This document shows positions 63,655-64,000 of a DNA stretch of 64,000 nucleotides, in pieces; position 1 is the first letter of the stretch, and each line of letters opens with the position of its first letter. Source of the DNA: Methylovorus sp. MM2. GTDB lineage: Bacteria > Pseudomonadota > Gammaproteobacteria > Burkholderiales > Methylophilaceae. The stretch lies in the NCBI RefSeq assembly GCF_001648895.1, contig NZ_LXUF01000011.1:186001-250000 (forward strand), written 5' to 3'. The notes under the pieces were generated by a model. That model was not told the origin of the DNA. It saw only the letters and a program-made list of their open reading frames with translations, and did no database searches. A program made the position numbers and the translations under genes.

Positions 63655-64000
63655 CTAATGGCTTAAGAAGTAATTAGCAGCGTTTACGAACGCATCATGA
63701 TATTCAAACAATGACCCATGATTTGCATCTGGATACAGGATGAGTTGTGCGTTCTTGATCTCCTTAAACAGCGTGTATGAGTTTTTAGTCAGCAGCATCG
63801 TATCGTCACTCCCTTGTACGATGAGCACTGGCTGATTAATCGATTTCAGAAGCTTATTTGCATCATCTGTATTTGCCCATGTGATGATCGCTTTTGCTTG
63901 TGCATCTGCAATCTCCTTACCGCTTTCCGGGTCACGATCATTCACTCTTACTGCTGCACGTTTGATGAATTCCTTTGCTGCAAGCTGACCCTTCTCAGAT
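63655..64000 (-). CDS. Alpha/beta hydrolase, C-terminal part (cut by window edge)
   Basis: The reading frame is open from the right edge to the stop at 63655 (about 115 codons). Seen are the late features of the alpha/beta hydrolase fold: the strand and acid loop PVLIVQGSDDTMLLTKNSYT, with the catalytic Asp, and the His loop ILYPDANHGSLFEYHDAF with the catalytic His. The nucleophile Ser lies outside the window. Substrate not predictable. Confidence 0.8.
   Translation of the reverse strand, partial: SEKGQLAAKEFIKRAAVRVNDRDPESGKEIADAQAKAIITWANTDDANKLLKSINQPVLIVQGSDDTMLLTKNSYTLFKEIKNAQLILYPDANHGSLFEYHDAFVNAANYFLSH

Overview
The window looks like the chromosome of a betaproteobacterium, most probably an obligate methylotroph of the Methylophilaceae (Methylotenera/Methylophilus group). 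This is inferred from the moderate base composition, from gene neighbourhoods typical of betaproteobacteria (ffh with a CcsA/YpjD gene; tgt-yajC-secD-secF-corC; ribH-nusB; cysS next to cyclophilins and lpxH), and from an exported MxaD-like SRPBCC protein. No 16S rRNA gene or methanol dehydrogenase is present to prove it. Apart from the left end, the region is ordinary, densely packed core genome.

Positions 1-4100 are the right-hand part of an integrated element, probably a filamentous (inovirus/Pf-like) prophage, abutting the 3' end of a tRNA-Lys gene. From right to left it has a tyrosine integrase, a small unknown gene, a three-gene cargo operon, a Cro/CI-type repressor, a divergent small Xis/Cox-like protein, and the start of a replication-initiation protein that runs off the left edge. 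The cargo operon is hicA-hicB followed by a SecB-like chaperone, that is, a toxin-antitoxin-chaperone (TAC) arrangement. This is the most interesting system in the window.

Positions 4100-22300 are housekeeping: tRNA-Lys, ffh, a cytochrome c assembly protein, a GST, clpS-clpA, a CorC-type protein, the Sec accessory operon with tgt, pssA, leuA preceded by an unannotated Leu-rich leader peptide, an EamA exporter, a CbiM-like membrane protein, a HAD phosphatase, pyrD and a small DUF3147-type protein. Positions 22300-32430 hold a heavy-metal RND efflux locus (outer-membrane channel, membrane-fusion lipoprotein and pump) in which the pump gene and an adjacent PII-like (PII-NG type) gene are duplicated in tandem. 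A small exported CzcI-like protein lies upstream.

Positions 32480-38660 hold cysS, a TPR lipid/wall-associated protein and an L,D-transpeptidase that share a C-terminal domain, a periplasmic and a cytosolic cyclophilin, lpxH and a small 2Fe-2S protein. Positions 38680-44520 form a eukaryote-like signalling operon: CHASE2 Ser/Thr kinase, PP2C phosphatase, double FHA protein, then a GAF/HD-GYP protein. Next come ribH-nusB, tag, an OFA-family transporter, phoB-phoR with a clear Pho box, serA and dld.

Positions 54100-64000 hold a TlpA-like thioredoxin, hemJ, an MxaD-like protein, a PfkB kinase, a glycine-zipper lipoprotein, the olsB-olsA ornithine-lipid pair (with a candidate Pho box of the same geometry as that of phoB), apaH, a membrane-anchored cytochrome c, tRNA-Arg(CCG), pepN and the end of an alpha/beta hydrolase. 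All functions are read from sequence motifs and family knowledge; no database search was possible.
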